From the NCBI RefSeq assembly GCF_019039035.1, contig NZ_JAHNZT010000006.1, positions 186,001 through 250,000 of the forward strand: a DNA stretch of 64,000 bases. The letters run 5' to 3'. The first letter of the stretch is position 1. Every line of letters starts with the position of its first letter. The stretch comes from Citreicoccus inhibens (GTDB taxonomy: Bacteria; Myxococcota; Myxococcia; Myxococcales; Myxococcaceae). The translations under genes were made by a program, and so were the position numbers. The notes under the pieces are model-generated. The model made no database searches. It was not told where the DNA came from and was given only the letters and a program-made list of their open reading frames with translations. Of the stretch, positions 7,606-16,024 are shown piece by piece.

Positions 7606-9174
7606 GTGCGCAGAGTCGGAATCTTCGGCTGGGGCGTGGTCGCCCCCCGTTCCCCCAACATCCAGGCCTTCGAGCGCAACCTCGCGTCGTCCGAGAGCTG
7701 GCTGACCCCCTTCAATGGCTTCGGGCCGGACAACTTCCTGGTCGGCACGCCCGAGTTCAACCTGGCGGATTACAAGCCGTGGATCGACGCCCGCTTCCAG
7801 GCCAGCCGCTTCTCGCAGCTCGAGCGGAAGATGGGGCAGCCGACGCAGTTCGCCATCGGCGCGTTCATCCAGTCGCTCGCGCAGAACCCGGGGCTGGAGC
7901 AGGAGCTCCAGGCGCTGGGGCCCCGCGCCCACGTCTACGTGGGCACGGGCCTGGGCGACCTGCCCACCATCCAGAACATCTCGCTGGACCTGTACCGCGC
8001 GCAGCGCCGCTGGGACCGCTTCTGGGCCAACCCCGAGCGCAACGTGAAGGCGCGCCAGTGGCTGGAGACGCGCGAGCCCCTGGACGGCCTGCCCCCCGAG
8101 CCGTCCACCGTGGAAGACGAGGAGCGCGACAAGGCCGAGGACGCGTGGTGGCACTTCTGGGCGGGCCGCTCCGCGGAGCTGCGCGAGTACCTGGAGGAGC
8201 TGCGCGAGATTGAGGCCATCGGCGTGCCCGACGAGGGCGACGTCGAGTCCGCCAAGCTGGCCGTCATCAAGGAGAAGCGCACCCGCAACGCGCGGCTCCA
8301 GAAGAAGTGGAACGCGCCCGAGCCGCCCTGGAACGCGGTGTCCTCCAACGTGCTGTGGAACATCCACAACACGCCCGCGTCGCAGATCTCCATGCTGGGC
8401 AAGATTACCGGCATGACGTTCGCGCCCGTGGCGGCGTGCTCGTCCTTTGGTTACGGCCTCAAGCTGGCGATGAACGCCATCCAGCTGGGCCAGGCGAAGG
8501 CCGTGGTGATGGGCATGACGGACGCGGCGCCCAACCCGCTGGTGGTGGGCGGCTTCTACAACGCGCGCGTCATCTCCGCGGACGCGGCCCTCTCCAAGCC
8601 CCTCACCGCGCTGCGCGGCACGCACATCGCGGGCGGCGCGGTGGTCTGGGTGCTGGGCGACTACGACCACTTCACCCAGAAGGGCTTCCAGGCGCTGGGC
8701 ATGGAGCCCGTGGCCGTGGGCGTCACCGCGGACGCGGACCACATCATCACCCCGTCCAAGGAAGGCCCCACCGTGGCCATCCGCGAGGCGCTGAGCCAGG
8801 CCCAGTGCACGCCGGAGCACGTGGGGAGCTGGGACCTGCACGCCACCGCCACCCCGGGAGACTTCCTCGAGGTGCAGAACCTGCGCGACGTGCTGCCCGA
8901 GTCGGTGCTGATCACCGCGCGCAAGGGCACCTTCGGTCACGGCATGTCTGCGGGCGGCGGCTGGGAGCTGACGGCCCAGTACCTGGGCTACGCCGCGGGC
9001 AAGGTGTTCGCCACGCCGCTGGCCGGCTCGGAGCTGAACAAGCAGATCGCCAAGGTGCACGGCCGCTTCGTGTTCAACCACGACGAGCCCGCCCCCGCGG
9101 GCTGCGCCGGCAAGCTCTCCATGGGCGTGGGCGGTATCAACGCCTGCGTGATTTCACGCCCCTGGAAGAAGTAG
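7606..9174 (+). CDS. Beta-ketoacyl-ACP synthase family protein with charged insertion
   Basis: 522 residues, a thiolase-fold condensing enzyme. The catalytic triad is readable: Cys278 in VAACSSFGYG, His412 in DLHATATPGD and His445 in TFGHGMSAGG. The spacing is close to KAS I/II enzymes, which condense acyl thioesters with malonyl-ACP. It is about 100 residues longer than usual FabF (near 415). The extra length lies before the nucleophile, roughly residues 130-235, and is strongly charged and Trp-rich (AEDAWWHFWAGR). The start is GTG at 7606, preceded by AAGGA. No ACP, malonyl transferase or reductase gene is adjacent, so it is not part of a visible fatty-acid or polyketide cluster. Product unknown. 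Confidence 0.85.
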   Translation: MRRVGIFGWGVVAPRSPNIQAFERNLASSESWLTPFNGFGPDNFLVGTPEFNLADYKPWIDARFQASRFSQLERKMGQPTQFAIGAFIQSLAQNPGLEQELQALGPRAHVYVGTGLGDLPTIQNISLDLYRAQRRWDRFWANPERNVKARQWLETREPLDGLPPEPSTVEDEERDKAEDAWWHFWAGRSAELREYLEELREIEAIGVPDEGDVESAKLAVIKEKRTRNARLQKKWNAPEPPWNAVSSNVLWNIHNTPASQISMLGKITGMTFAPVAACSSFGYGLKLAMNAIQLGQAKAVVMGMTDAAPNPLVVGGFYNARVISADAALSKPLTALRGTHIAGGAVVWVLGDYDHFTQKGFQALGMEPVAVGVTADADHIITPSKEGPTVAIREALSQAQCTPEHVGSWDLHATATPGDFLEVQNLRDVLPESVLITARKGTFGHGMSAGGGWELTAQYLGYAAGKVFATPLAGSELNKQIAKVHGRFVFNHDEPAPAGCAGKLSMGVGGINACVISRPWKK

Positions 9175-9189
9175 CTCGGACTCGGTGGC

Positions 9190-10296
9190 TCAGCCCTTGG
9201 GCATGGCCACCAGGTCGAAGTCCGGGATGCGCTCGCGCATGAACTCGCGCATCCGGTTGATGAGCGCGGCTTCAATCTGACGCGCGCGCTCCCGGCTCAC
9301 CCCGTACTTGTCGCCGATGTCCTGCAGGGTGAGCGGCTCGTCGGCGATGAGCCGGTTCTCGAAGATGAACCGCTCCTTGCCCTCGAGCGTCTGGGCGAAC
9401 TCCTGGAGGTTCTCGCGGAAGAGGGCCTTGAGCTGCTCGGCGCCCAGCCGCTCGTCGGCGGGCATGGCGCCGGACGGCAGGAAGCGGTCCGCTCGCGTGC
9501 CGCGCGAGTCGTCATCCGGGCCCAGCGGCGCGTCGATGGACATCTCGTCGTGGCCCAGCCGCTGGTCCATCTCCACCACGTCCTGCTCGGAGACGTTGAG
9601 CCGCTCGGCCAACAGGCGCGGGCTGGCCTCGAAGCCCTGGGCGACGAGCTTCTCCTGCTCCTGGCGCAGCTTGAAGAAGAGCTTTCGCTGGGCCTCGGTG
9701 GTGCCCAGCTTCACCATCTTCCAGTTGTCCATGATGTAGCGAAGGATGTACGCGCGGATCCACCAGGCGGCGTAGCTGCTGAGCTTCACGCCGCGCTCCG
9801 GGTCGTACTTCTTCACCGCCTGCATCAACCCGATGTTGCCCTCCTGGACCAGATCCAACAGGGACAAGGGATTGCGGTGGTACTCGTGGGCCAGCTTCAC
9901 CACCAGGCGCAGATTGGACGCCACCAGACGGTACGCCGCCTGCACATCCCCCGTATCCCGGTACTTCCGGGCCGTCTCCAGCTCCTCCTCGCGCGACAGC
10001 AGCGGGTGGCGCGTCACCTCGGCCATGTAGGCCTGGAGCGGGTCCCGGCTGACCAGCCCGGCCTCACCCGTGCGGACGAGCGACGCGCGGGGGGCACGGG
10101 GGGGGCTCACGGGCTCGACTTCCGCCTCGACCTCGGCCTCCAATTCGGAGGGGTCCGGCTCCAGCGAGTCCGGATCGAGCGTAGACTCCTCCGCCCCCGT
10201 CTCGGGCGAATCCCCCGCGTCAGACGCGGCCGGCGCGGGCCGCTTCGCGCGGCTCGGCGCGGCCGTGCCTTTGGTTCTCTTCCGCCCATTCGCCAT
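9190..10296 (-). CDS. rpoH: RpoH-family (sigma-32-like) RNA polymerase sigma factor
   Basis: 368 residues. Sigma regions are in order: 1.2 (DPLQAYMAEVTRHPLLSREEE), 2.1-2.4 (NLRLVVKLAHEYHR, DLVQEGNIGLMQAVKKYDP, YAAWWIRAYILRYIMDN), then the hallmark RpoH box QRKLFFKLR, and region 4 with its helix-turn-helix (LTLQDIGDKYGVSRERARQIE). The RpoH box separates it from RpoD and RpoS. An acidic, low-complexity N-terminal extension of about 90 residues (EAEVEAEVEPVS) is absent from E. coli RpoH (284 residues). ATG 10296 is preferred; a TTG 18 bases upstream is possible. Myxobacteria carry several RpoH-like factors for development or stress, so heat-shock duty is not assured. It is divergent from the helicase gene. 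Confidence 0.88.
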   Translation of the reverse strand: MANGRKRTKGTAAPSRAKRPAPAASDAGDSPETGAEESTLDPDSLEPDPSELEAEVEAEVEPVSPPRAPRASLVRTGEAGLVSRDPLQAYMAEVTRHPLLSREEELETARKYRDTGDVQAAYRLVASNLRLVVKLAHEYHRNPLSLLDLVQEGNIGLMQAVKKYDPERGVKLSSYAAWWIRAYILRYIMDNWKMVKLGTTEAQRKLFFKLRQEQEKLVAQGFEASPRLLAERLNVSEQDVVEMDQRLGHDEMSIDAPLGPDDDSRGTRADRFLPSGAMPADERLGAEQLKALFRENLQEFAQTLEGKERFIFENRLIADEPLTLQDIGDKYGVSRERARQIEAALINRMREFMRERIPDFDLVAMPKG

Positions 10297-10340
10297 GGCC
10301 GCCCCATAGAGCAAAGTGCCGCGATTGTTGCCAGAGGGTA

Positions 10341-12785
10341 ATGCAGGGGCTATGCCCCTGCTCGATGAGCGACAACCAAGAGCCCCCCGCGCCGGGCAGC
10401 CCGGCGACTGACGAAGCTCCGATGCGTCCCGCTGAGTACGTCGCGGACATCAGCTTCGACGACATGAACCTCTCCGAGCCCCTCCGCCGTGCCGTGGCGG
10501 AACGCGGGTATTCGCACCCCACCCCCGTCCAGGCCAAGGCCTTCCGTCCGGTCATGGACGGCAAGGACATCATCGTTCGCAGCAAGACGGGCACCGGCAA
10601 GACCGCCGCGTTCGGCCTGCCGCTGCTGGAGAAGATTCCCGCGGACGAGCGCCGCGTGCGCGCGCTCATCCTCTGCCCCACCCGCGAGCTGGCCCTCCAG
10701 GTGGCCGAGGAGCTGACGCTCCTGGCCAAGCACAAGGGCGTGAAGGTGGCGGCCATCTACGGCGGCGCCTCCATGAAGCAGCAGGAGGACGCGCTGGTGG
10801 ACGGCACGCCCATCATCGTGGGCACCCCCGGCCGCGTGTTCGACCACATCCAGCGCGGCAACCTCAAGCTCGACGCCTGCGACCACGCGGTCCTGGACGA
10901 GGCGGACGAGATGCTCAACCAGGGCTTCTACGAGGAGGTCACCCGCATCCTCGACCGTCTTCCCAAGACGCGGCAGGTGCTGCTGTTCAGCGCCACGGTG
11001 CCCACCGACATCCAGAACCTCATCGCCCGGTACACGACGAACGCGGAGACGCTGCTGCTCTCCGGTGACGTCTTCACGGTCGAGCACATCCACCACATCC
11101 GCTACAACGTGTCGGATGCCTTCCCCAAGCCGCGCAACCTCATCTACGTGCTGGAGAAGGAAGAGCCCCAGAACGCCATCATCTTCTGCAACACGCGGGA
11201 TGACACGGCGCTGGTGACGGCGGTGCTCAACCGCAACGGCTTCGACGCGGAGCTGCTCAACGGAGACCTGCCGCAGAAGGAGCGCGAGCGGGTGATGGGC
11301 AAGGTGAAGCGCGGCGAGGTGGCCTTCATGGTCGCCACGGACATCGCGGCGCGCGGCATCGACATCTCCGGCCTCGAGTACGTCATCAACTACTCGCTGC
11401 CCGAGGACCCCGCCGTCTACCTGCACCGTGTGGGCCGCACCGGCCGCATCGGCAACAAGGGCACGGCCATCAACCTCTTCTCCGGCCGCGAGCTGGCCAC
11501 GTACAGCGCGCTGGAGAAGAAGTACGGCATCAAGTTCGAGCAGCGCGAGATGCCGGCCCCCGAGGAGGCCATGCGCCTGTGGACGGACCGCCACGTGCGC
11601 GAGATTCGCGAGGCGGCCGGCAGCAGCGTCTTCGAGGGCTTCCTCCCCCTGGCCGCGCAGCTCAAGACGCGGCCGGACGCGGACGACCTGGTCGCCTTCC
11701 TGCTCAAGTACTTCTTCAGCCACCTGCGCATGGAGAAGGCCCAGGCCGCGCAGGAGACCGAGAAGCGCGAGCCCGTGGAGTCGCGCAAGGCCGAGCCCCG
11801 CCGCGGCAAGGACCGCGAGCGCGAGCGTCCCCGCCGCGAGGAGCGCGGTGAGCGGACCGAGCGCGCCGAGCGTCCGGCCCGCGCCGAGCACGGCGACCGC
11901 GAGCGCCGTCCCCGCCGCGACGAGCCCCGCCGCGAGGAGCGCGGGCGCCACCACGCCCCCGCCGCCGCGCTGGAGGCGGGCCCGGGCGAGGTGAAGCTCT
12001 GGGTCAACCTGGGCACCGCGGACAACCTGGGCCCGGGCAGCATCGCCACGGCCATGGAGGAGGCGGGCGCGCCGGTGGGCAAGCTGGTGCGCGCGGAGAT
12101 GCGCCCCACGTTCGCGTACGTCTTCGTGGCCGAGGAGGACTCGGCGGGCTTCGAGGCCCTCAACGGCAAGCAGCACGGCGGCAAGACGCTGCGCGTGGAG
12201 AAGAGCAAGCCGCGCAGCGAGCGCGACACGCACGCGCCCCGCCCGCCCCCGTCCCCGGACGCGGGCCCCGGCGAGGTGAAGCTGTGGGTCAACCTGGGCT
12301 CGGATGACGGCATGGACGAGGCGAAGCTGCCCGCCACGCTGGAGGCGCTCGGCGCCCCCGCCGCCGTCGTCCTGCGCGCGCTCACCCGCGCCACCTACGG
12401 CTACGTCTACGTGCCCGAGTCCGAGGCCCCCGGCTTCGAGGCCCTCAACGGCAAGACGCACGGCGACAAGCCGCTGAAGCTCGAGCGGCACCGCCCCCGC
12501 GGTCAGCGTGAGGAGCGGCGCCCCCGCACCGAGGCCCTCCCGGACGTTCCGGGCCAGGCGCGCCTCTGGGTGAGCCTGGGCCGCCAGGACGGCCTGGACG
12601 AGGCCGGCGTCGCGAGCGCGCTGGAGGCCGCGGGCGCGCCGGCGGGCAAGGTGCTGCGCATGGACCTGCGCCCGACGTACGCCTACGTCTTCGTCGCCGA
12701 GGAGGACGTCGCGGGCTTCGAGTCCACCCAGGGCAAGCCCCACGGCGACCGGACGCTCAAGGTCGAGCGCGCCCGGCGCAAGTAA
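10341..12785 (+). CDS. DEAD-box RNA helicase with three tandem DbpA-like RNA-binding domains
   Basis: 814 residues if started at ATG 10341 (AGAGGG just upstream), or 806 from ATG 10365. All helicase motifs are present: the Q motif (PTPVQ), SKTGTGKT, PTRELALQ, GTPGR, DEAD, SAT and HRVGRTGR. After the helicase core comes an Arg/Glu-rich linker (about residues 485-538). Three copies of a roughly 75-residue module follow, at about 545-625, 640-720 and 735-814. Each begins with a KLWVNLG-like strand (third copy RLWVSLG), has a YVFV/YVYV strand and ends near LKVE/LKLE. That matches the DbpA C-terminal RNA-binding domain, normally single. In E. coli DbpA this domain recognises a 23S rRNA hairpin. 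A ribosome-assembly or cold-adaptation role is likely by homology. A perfect hairpin covers the start region. Confidence 0.9.
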   Translation: MQGLCPCSMSDNQEPPAPGSPATDEAPMRPAEYVADISFDDMNLSEPLRRAVAERGYSHPTPVQAKAFRPVMDGKDIIVRSKTGTGKTAAFGLPLLEKIPADERRVRALILCPTRELALQVAEELTLLAKHKGVKVAAIYGGASMKQQEDALVDGTPIIVGTPGRVFDHIQRGNLKLDACDHAVLDEADEMLNQGFYEEVTRILDRLPKTRQVLLFSATVPTDIQNLIARYTTNAETLLLSGDVFTVEHIHHIRYNVSDAFPKPRNLIYVLEKEEPQNAIIFCNTRDDTALVTAVLNRNGFDAELLNGDLPQKERERVMGKVKRGEVAFMVATDIAARGIDISGLEYVINYSLPEDPAVYLHRVGRTGRIGNKGTAINLFSGRELATYSALEKKYGIKFEQREMPAPEEAMRLWTDRHVREIREAAGSSVFEGFLPLAAQLKTRPDADDLVAFLLKYFFSHLRMEKAQAAQETEKREPVESRKAEPRRGKDRERERPRREERGERTERAERPARAEHGDRERRPRRDEPRREERGRHHAPAAALEAGPGEVKLWVNLGTADNLGPGSIATAMEEAGAPVGKLVRAEMRPTFAYVFVAEEDSAGFEALNGKQHGGKTLRVEKSKPRSERDTHAPRPPPSPDAGPGEVKLWVNLGSDDGMDEAKLPATLEALGAPAAVVLRALTRATYGYVYVPESEAPGFEALNGKTHGDKPLKLERHRPRGQREERRPRTEALPDVPGQARLWVSLGRQDGLDEAGVASALEAAGAPAGKVLRMDLRPTYAYVFVAEEDVAGFESTQGKPHGDRTLKVERARRK
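10343..10361 (+). promoter_or_regulatory. Perfect hairpin at the helicase translation start
   Basis: GCAGGGGC, a TAT loop, then GCCCCTGC form an uninterrupted 8-bp stem. It lies inside the first codons if translation starts at 10341, or 3 bases before the ATG at 10365. Either way it would interfere with ribosome access. No U tract follows, so it is not a terminator for either strand. Translational control is inferred. Confidence 0.5.
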
Positions 12786-12800
12786 CCCTTCGAGGGCCCC

Positions 12801-12825
12801 AGGCGGTCGCGCGTGGCGACCGCCT
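12801..12825. terminator. GC-rich hairpin between convergent genes
   Basis: AGGCGGTCGC (12801-12810) and GCGACCGCCT (12816-12825) form a perfect 10-bp stem with a 5-base loop, 15 bases after the helicase stop and touching the stop of the convergent XRE gene. There is no U run on either side, so it may act as an mRNA 3'-end stabiliser or a weak terminator. Confidence 0.55.
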
Positions 12826-13340
12826 CAGCCCTCGTCGGGGCCCGGCCCGGTGGACTTGCGGCGCCTCGCCCGGTGGTAGTGGGCGGAGCACAGGCCCCGG
12901 GCCAGCACGGGCTTGCCACAGGCGGGCTCGTCACAGCGGGTGGGCTCGGGTCCTGGCGTGGCGGCGCTCGGGGCCGGGCCGCTGAACATCACCTCCCCCA
13001 CCGCCAGCAGGCGATCCACGTCCTCGCGGCGCAGCTTGCGCGCCCGCACCAGTTCCACCAACCGATGAGCCCCCGCGTCCTCCGCGTCCTCCAGCCGGAA
13101 CAGCTCCCACAGCGGCAGCTCCAGCGCGCTGGCCACCTGGAGGAGCGTGTCATAGCTGGGGTTGCGCTCGCCGCGCTCCAGCAGCGAGGCGAAGCTCACG
13201 GAGATGCCGCAGCGCTCGGCGAAGTCCTCCTGGGTGAGGCCTCGTCGCTCGCGCAGCGCGCGGATCCTCCGGGCCAGCCCCTGCAGCGGGCCGCTCGCGT
13301 CGGGCGCATCCGGAGGACCAGGGGACATGCGTGCGCGCAT
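12825..13340 (-). CDS. XRE-type regulator with Cys/His motif at the C-terminus
   Basis: 171 residues. Residues about 20-80 form a helix-turn-helix of the Cro/CI type (LTQEDFAERCGISVSFASLLERGERNPSYD, read as its segments LTQEDFAERCGIS and LLERGERNPS). The rest differs from plain XRE repressors: after a helical spacer, the tail holds CDEPACGKPVLARGLCSAHY followed by a basic patch RARRRK. The three Cys and one His could bind zinc; a GLCxxHY signature is seen in various small nucleic-acid-binding proteins. The start is ATG 13340 or the ATG at 13328; neither has a clear ribosome site. It is transcribed away from gdhA and may regulate it, which is only a guess from the divergent arrangement. Confidence 0.8.
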   Translation of the reverse strand: MRARMSPGPPDAPDASGPLQGLARRIRALRERRGLTQEDFAERCGISVSFASLLERGERNPSYDTLLQVASALELPLWELFRLEDAEDAGAHRLVELVRARKLRREDVDRLLAVGEVMFSGPAPSAATPGPEPTRCDEPACGKPVLARGLCSAHYHRARRRKSTGPGPDEG

Positions 13341-13423
13341 GGTAGCGCACCCCTTCTGTTAAGGTCTCGCGCGGCGACGGCGGCCTTCGGCCCCACCGCC
13401 GCCCACCAGGAGCCAGCCGACCC

Positions 13424-14653
13424 ATGAACCCCGTCGAGGGCACCAACTACTTCTTCCGCAAGGCCGCGCGGATCATGGACGTGGGCACGCCCATCGAGAC
13501 GCTGCTCGCCACGCCCCTGCGCGAAGTGAAGGTCCAGGTCTCCATCGAGATGGACTCGGGGGAGATTCGCACGTTCCCCGGCTACCGCATCCAGCACGAC
13601 AACAGCCGCGGCCCCATGAAGGGCGGCCTGCGCTACCACCCGGGCCTCGACCAGGACGAGTGCGTCTCGCTCGCGTCGCTGATGACGTGGAAGACGGCCG
13701 TGGTGAACCTGCCCTTTGGCGGCGCCAAGGGCGGCATCGCGTGCGACCCGTCGCAGATGGGCATGAAGGAGCTGGAGCGGCTCACGCGAAAGTTCGTGGA
13801 TCAGATCCAGGACGTCATCGGGCCCACCCGAGACATCCCCGCGCCCGACGTCAACACCAATCCCCAGGTGATGGCGTGGATCATGGACCAGTATTCCAAG
13901 TACCACGGCCACTCTCCCGCCGTGGTGACGGGCAAGCCGCTGGAGCTGTACGGCTCCAAGGGCCGTGAGGCCGCCACCGGGCGCGGCCTGCTCTACGTCT
14001 GCCGGGAAATCCTCCGCGACCTGAGCTTGCCCGTGAAGGGCACGCGCTTCGCCATCCAGGGCTTCGGCAACGTGGGCAGTCACACCGCGCGGCTGCTCTG
14101 GGAGGACGGCGGCGTGGTGGTGGCGGTGGCGGACGTGCTCGGCGGCGTGCGCAACCCCCAGGGCCTGGACATCCCGTCCCTCTTCGAGCACGTGAAGCGC
14201 ACCGGCACCGTCACGGGCTTCGGCGGTGGCACGGCCTGCAGCAACGACGACGTGCTCGCGGCGGACTGCGAGGTGCTCATCCCCGCGGCGCTCGGCCACG
14301 TCCTCACCCGCGACAACGCCCACCACGTGCGCGCGCGCCTCATCATCGAGGGCGCCAACGGGCCCACCCAGCCCGAGGCGGACGAGATTTTCGAGAAGCG
14401 CGGCATCTTCGTGGTGCCGGACATCCTGGCCAGCGCCGGTGGCGTGACGGTGAGCTACCTGGAATGGGTGCAGAACCTCCAGCACCTGTCGTGGGAGGAG
14501 GAGCGCGTCAACGCCGAGTTGGAGAAGACGATGCGCGAGTCCTACGATCGCGTGGCCCAGGTGGCCCGCACGCGCAAGGTCTCCATGCGGACGGCGGCCT
14601 ACATCCTGGCCATTGGCCGGGTGGGCAAGGCCACGGTGCTGCGCGGAATCTAG
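13424..14653 (+). CDS. gdhA: Glutamate dehydrogenase (Glu/Leu/Phe/Val dehydrogenase family)
   Basis: 409 residues, the usual length for the hexameric enzyme. It interconverts glutamate and 2-oxoglutarate plus ammonia with NAD(P). Family motifs: GPMKGGLRYHPG (substrate Lys), PFGGAKGGI (catalytic Lys), GPTRDIPAPDVNTN (catalytic Asp) and the dinucleotide fold FAIQGFGNVGSHTA. C-terminal YLEWVQNLQHLSWEEE is typical of glutamate dehydrogenases rather than Leu or Phe dehydrogenases. ATG 13424 begins directly in the conserved N-terminal helix. With ilvA and, at 36 kb, pruA, it points to amino acids as carbon sources, which fits a predatory or proteolytic lifestyle. Cofactor preference is not determined. 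Confidence 0.93.
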   Translation: MNPVEGTNYFFRKAARIMDVGTPIETLLATPLREVKVQVSIEMDSGEIRTFPGYRIQHDNSRGPMKGGLRYHPGLDQDECVSLASLMTWKTAVVNLPFGGAKGGIACDPSQMGMKELERLTRKFVDQIQDVIGPTRDIPAPDVNTNPQVMAWIMDQYSKYHGHSPAVVTGKPLELYGSKGREAATGRGLLYVCREILRDLSLPVKGTRFAIQGFGNVGSHTARLLWEDGGVVVAVADVLGGVRNPQGLDIPSLFEHVKRTGTVTGFGGGTACSNDDVLAADCEVLIPAALGHVLTRDNAHHVRARLIIEGANGPTQPEADEIFEKRGIFVVPDILASAGGVTVSYLEWVQNLQHLSWEEERVNAELEKTMRESYDRVAQVARTRKVSMRTAAYILAIGRVGKATVLRGI

Positions 14654-14761
14654 AGCGGGCCGCGTCACGCCATGCCGCGCCGCGTCCATGGCGGGCGGAC
14701 AACCAGGCGCCCGCGCACGGTCCCTTCCGCGCGCGGCGCGCTTCCGCTACACGGCGCGGAC

Positions 14762-15979
14762 ATGGTCACCCTCCCGGACATCCAGGCCGCACGCGAGCGA
14801 CTGCGCTCCGCGCTGCGCCCCACGCCCTGCCCGCTGTCGGACGCCTTCACGGAGAAGACGGACTGCGCGGCGGTGTACTTCAAGCTGGAGAACCTCCAGC
14901 GCACGGGCGCCTTCAAGGAGCGCGGCGCGCTCAACAAGCTGCTGACGCTCACGGACGAGGAGAAGCGCCGGGGCGTCATCGCCGCGTCGGCCGGCAACCA
15001 CGCGCAGGGCGTCGCGTACCACGCGCGTCGGCTCGGGGTGAAGGCCACCATCGTGATGCCCGAGCGCACGCCGCTCATCAAGGTCACGCGCACGCGCGAC
15101 GACTACGGCGCGCGCGTGGTGCTCAAGGGCGCCAACTACGACGAGGCCTACGCCGAGGCGCTGCGCATCCAGCGCGAGGAGAACCTCGTCTTCGTCCACC
15201 CGTTCGATGACCCGTACGTCATCGCCGGCCAGGGCACCATCGGCCTGGAGCTGTTGGAGCAGTGCCCGGACCTGGAGATGGTCCTGGTGCCCATCGGCGG
15301 CGGCGGCCTCATCTCCGGCGTGGCGTGCGCGCTGAAGGAGTCCAACCCGCGCATCCAGGTCATCGGCGTGCAGGCCGCCACCATCGCGAGCATGGCCGCG
15401 TCGCTGAAGGAGGGGCACCGCGTGGAGCTGACCGCGGCGGGCACCACCATCGCGGACGGCATCGCGGTGAAGCGCCCCGGCGAGCGCACCTTCGAGATGG
15501 TCCACAAGTACGTGGACGCCGTCGTCACCGTGGACGAGGAGGAGATCGCCGCCGCCATCCTCACGCTGCTGGAGCAGGAGAAGAGCGTGGTGGAGGGCGC
15601 GGGCGCGGTGGGTCTGGCCGCGCTCCTCAACGGCCATGTCCCCCAGGCCCAGGGCAAGCGCGTGGCCCTCATCCTCGGGGGCGGCAACATCGACATGAAC
15701 GTCATCAGCCGCATCATCGAGCGCGGCCTCGTCAAGGCCGGGCGCCTGGTGCAGTTGGAGGTGCGGATGCCGGACCGGCCCGGCACCCTGGCCCGCCTCA
15801 CCGCGCAGATCGCCGAGCAGCGCGCCAACGTGGTGGACCTCCACCACGACCGCGCCTTCTCCCACGCGGGTCTGGGCGAGGCCATGGTCGAGGTGACGCT
15901 GGAGACCACGGGCCAGCGGCACATCCAGGAGCTGATGTCCGCCCTGGAGAGTCAGGGCTGGCAGGTGGCACGCAAGTAA
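14762..15979 (+). CDS. ilvA: Threonine ammonia-lyase
   Basis: 405 residues. This PLP enzyme converts threonine to 2-oxobutyrate and ammonia. The PLP lysine lies in RTGAFKERGAL, the asparagine loop is ASAGNHAQGVAYHAR, and the phosphate-binding glycine loop is VPIGGGGLISGV. After the catalytic domain a single ACT-like regulatory domain follows (RPGTLARLTAQIAEQRANVV), as in the short threonine dehydratase form of about 400 residues; the long E. coli IlvA has two such units. It could serve isoleucine synthesis or threonine breakdown. The frame extends to 14672, but ATG 14762 begins the conserved domain. Confidence 0.9.
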   Translation: MVTLPDIQAARERLRSALRPTPCPLSDAFTEKTDCAAVYFKLENLQRTGAFKERGALNKLLTLTDEEKRRGVIAASAGNHAQGVAYHARRLGVKATIVMPERTPLIKVTRTRDDYGARVVLKGANYDEAYAEALRIQREENLVFVHPFDDPYVIAGQGTIGLELLEQCPDLEMVLVPIGGGGLISGVACALKESNPRIQVIGVQAATIASMAASLKEGHRVELTAAGTTIADGIAVKRPGERTFEMVHKYVDAVVTVDEEEIAAAILTLLEQEKSVVEGAGAVGLAALLNGHVPQAQGKRVALILGGGNIDMNVISRIIERGLVKAGRLVQLEVRMPDRPGTLARLTAQIAEQRANVVDLHHDRAFSHAGLGEAMVEVTLETTGQRHIQELMSALESQGWQVARK

Positions 15980-16024
15980 TCGCCCTCTTGCGCGAGCGAG
16001 CGGGGGCTCGGCCATACTCGGGGG

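Noticed and set aside
13196-14689. Long minus-strand frame over gdhA
   Set aside because: Composition (His, Val, Ala, Arg, Gly) is that of an antisense shadow; glutamate dehydrogenase motifs are on the plus strand.
15965-15976. TGGCACGCAAG as a sigma-54 promoter before the peptidase gene
   Set aside because: Spacing to a GC doublet is wrong and it lies inside the ilvA coding end.
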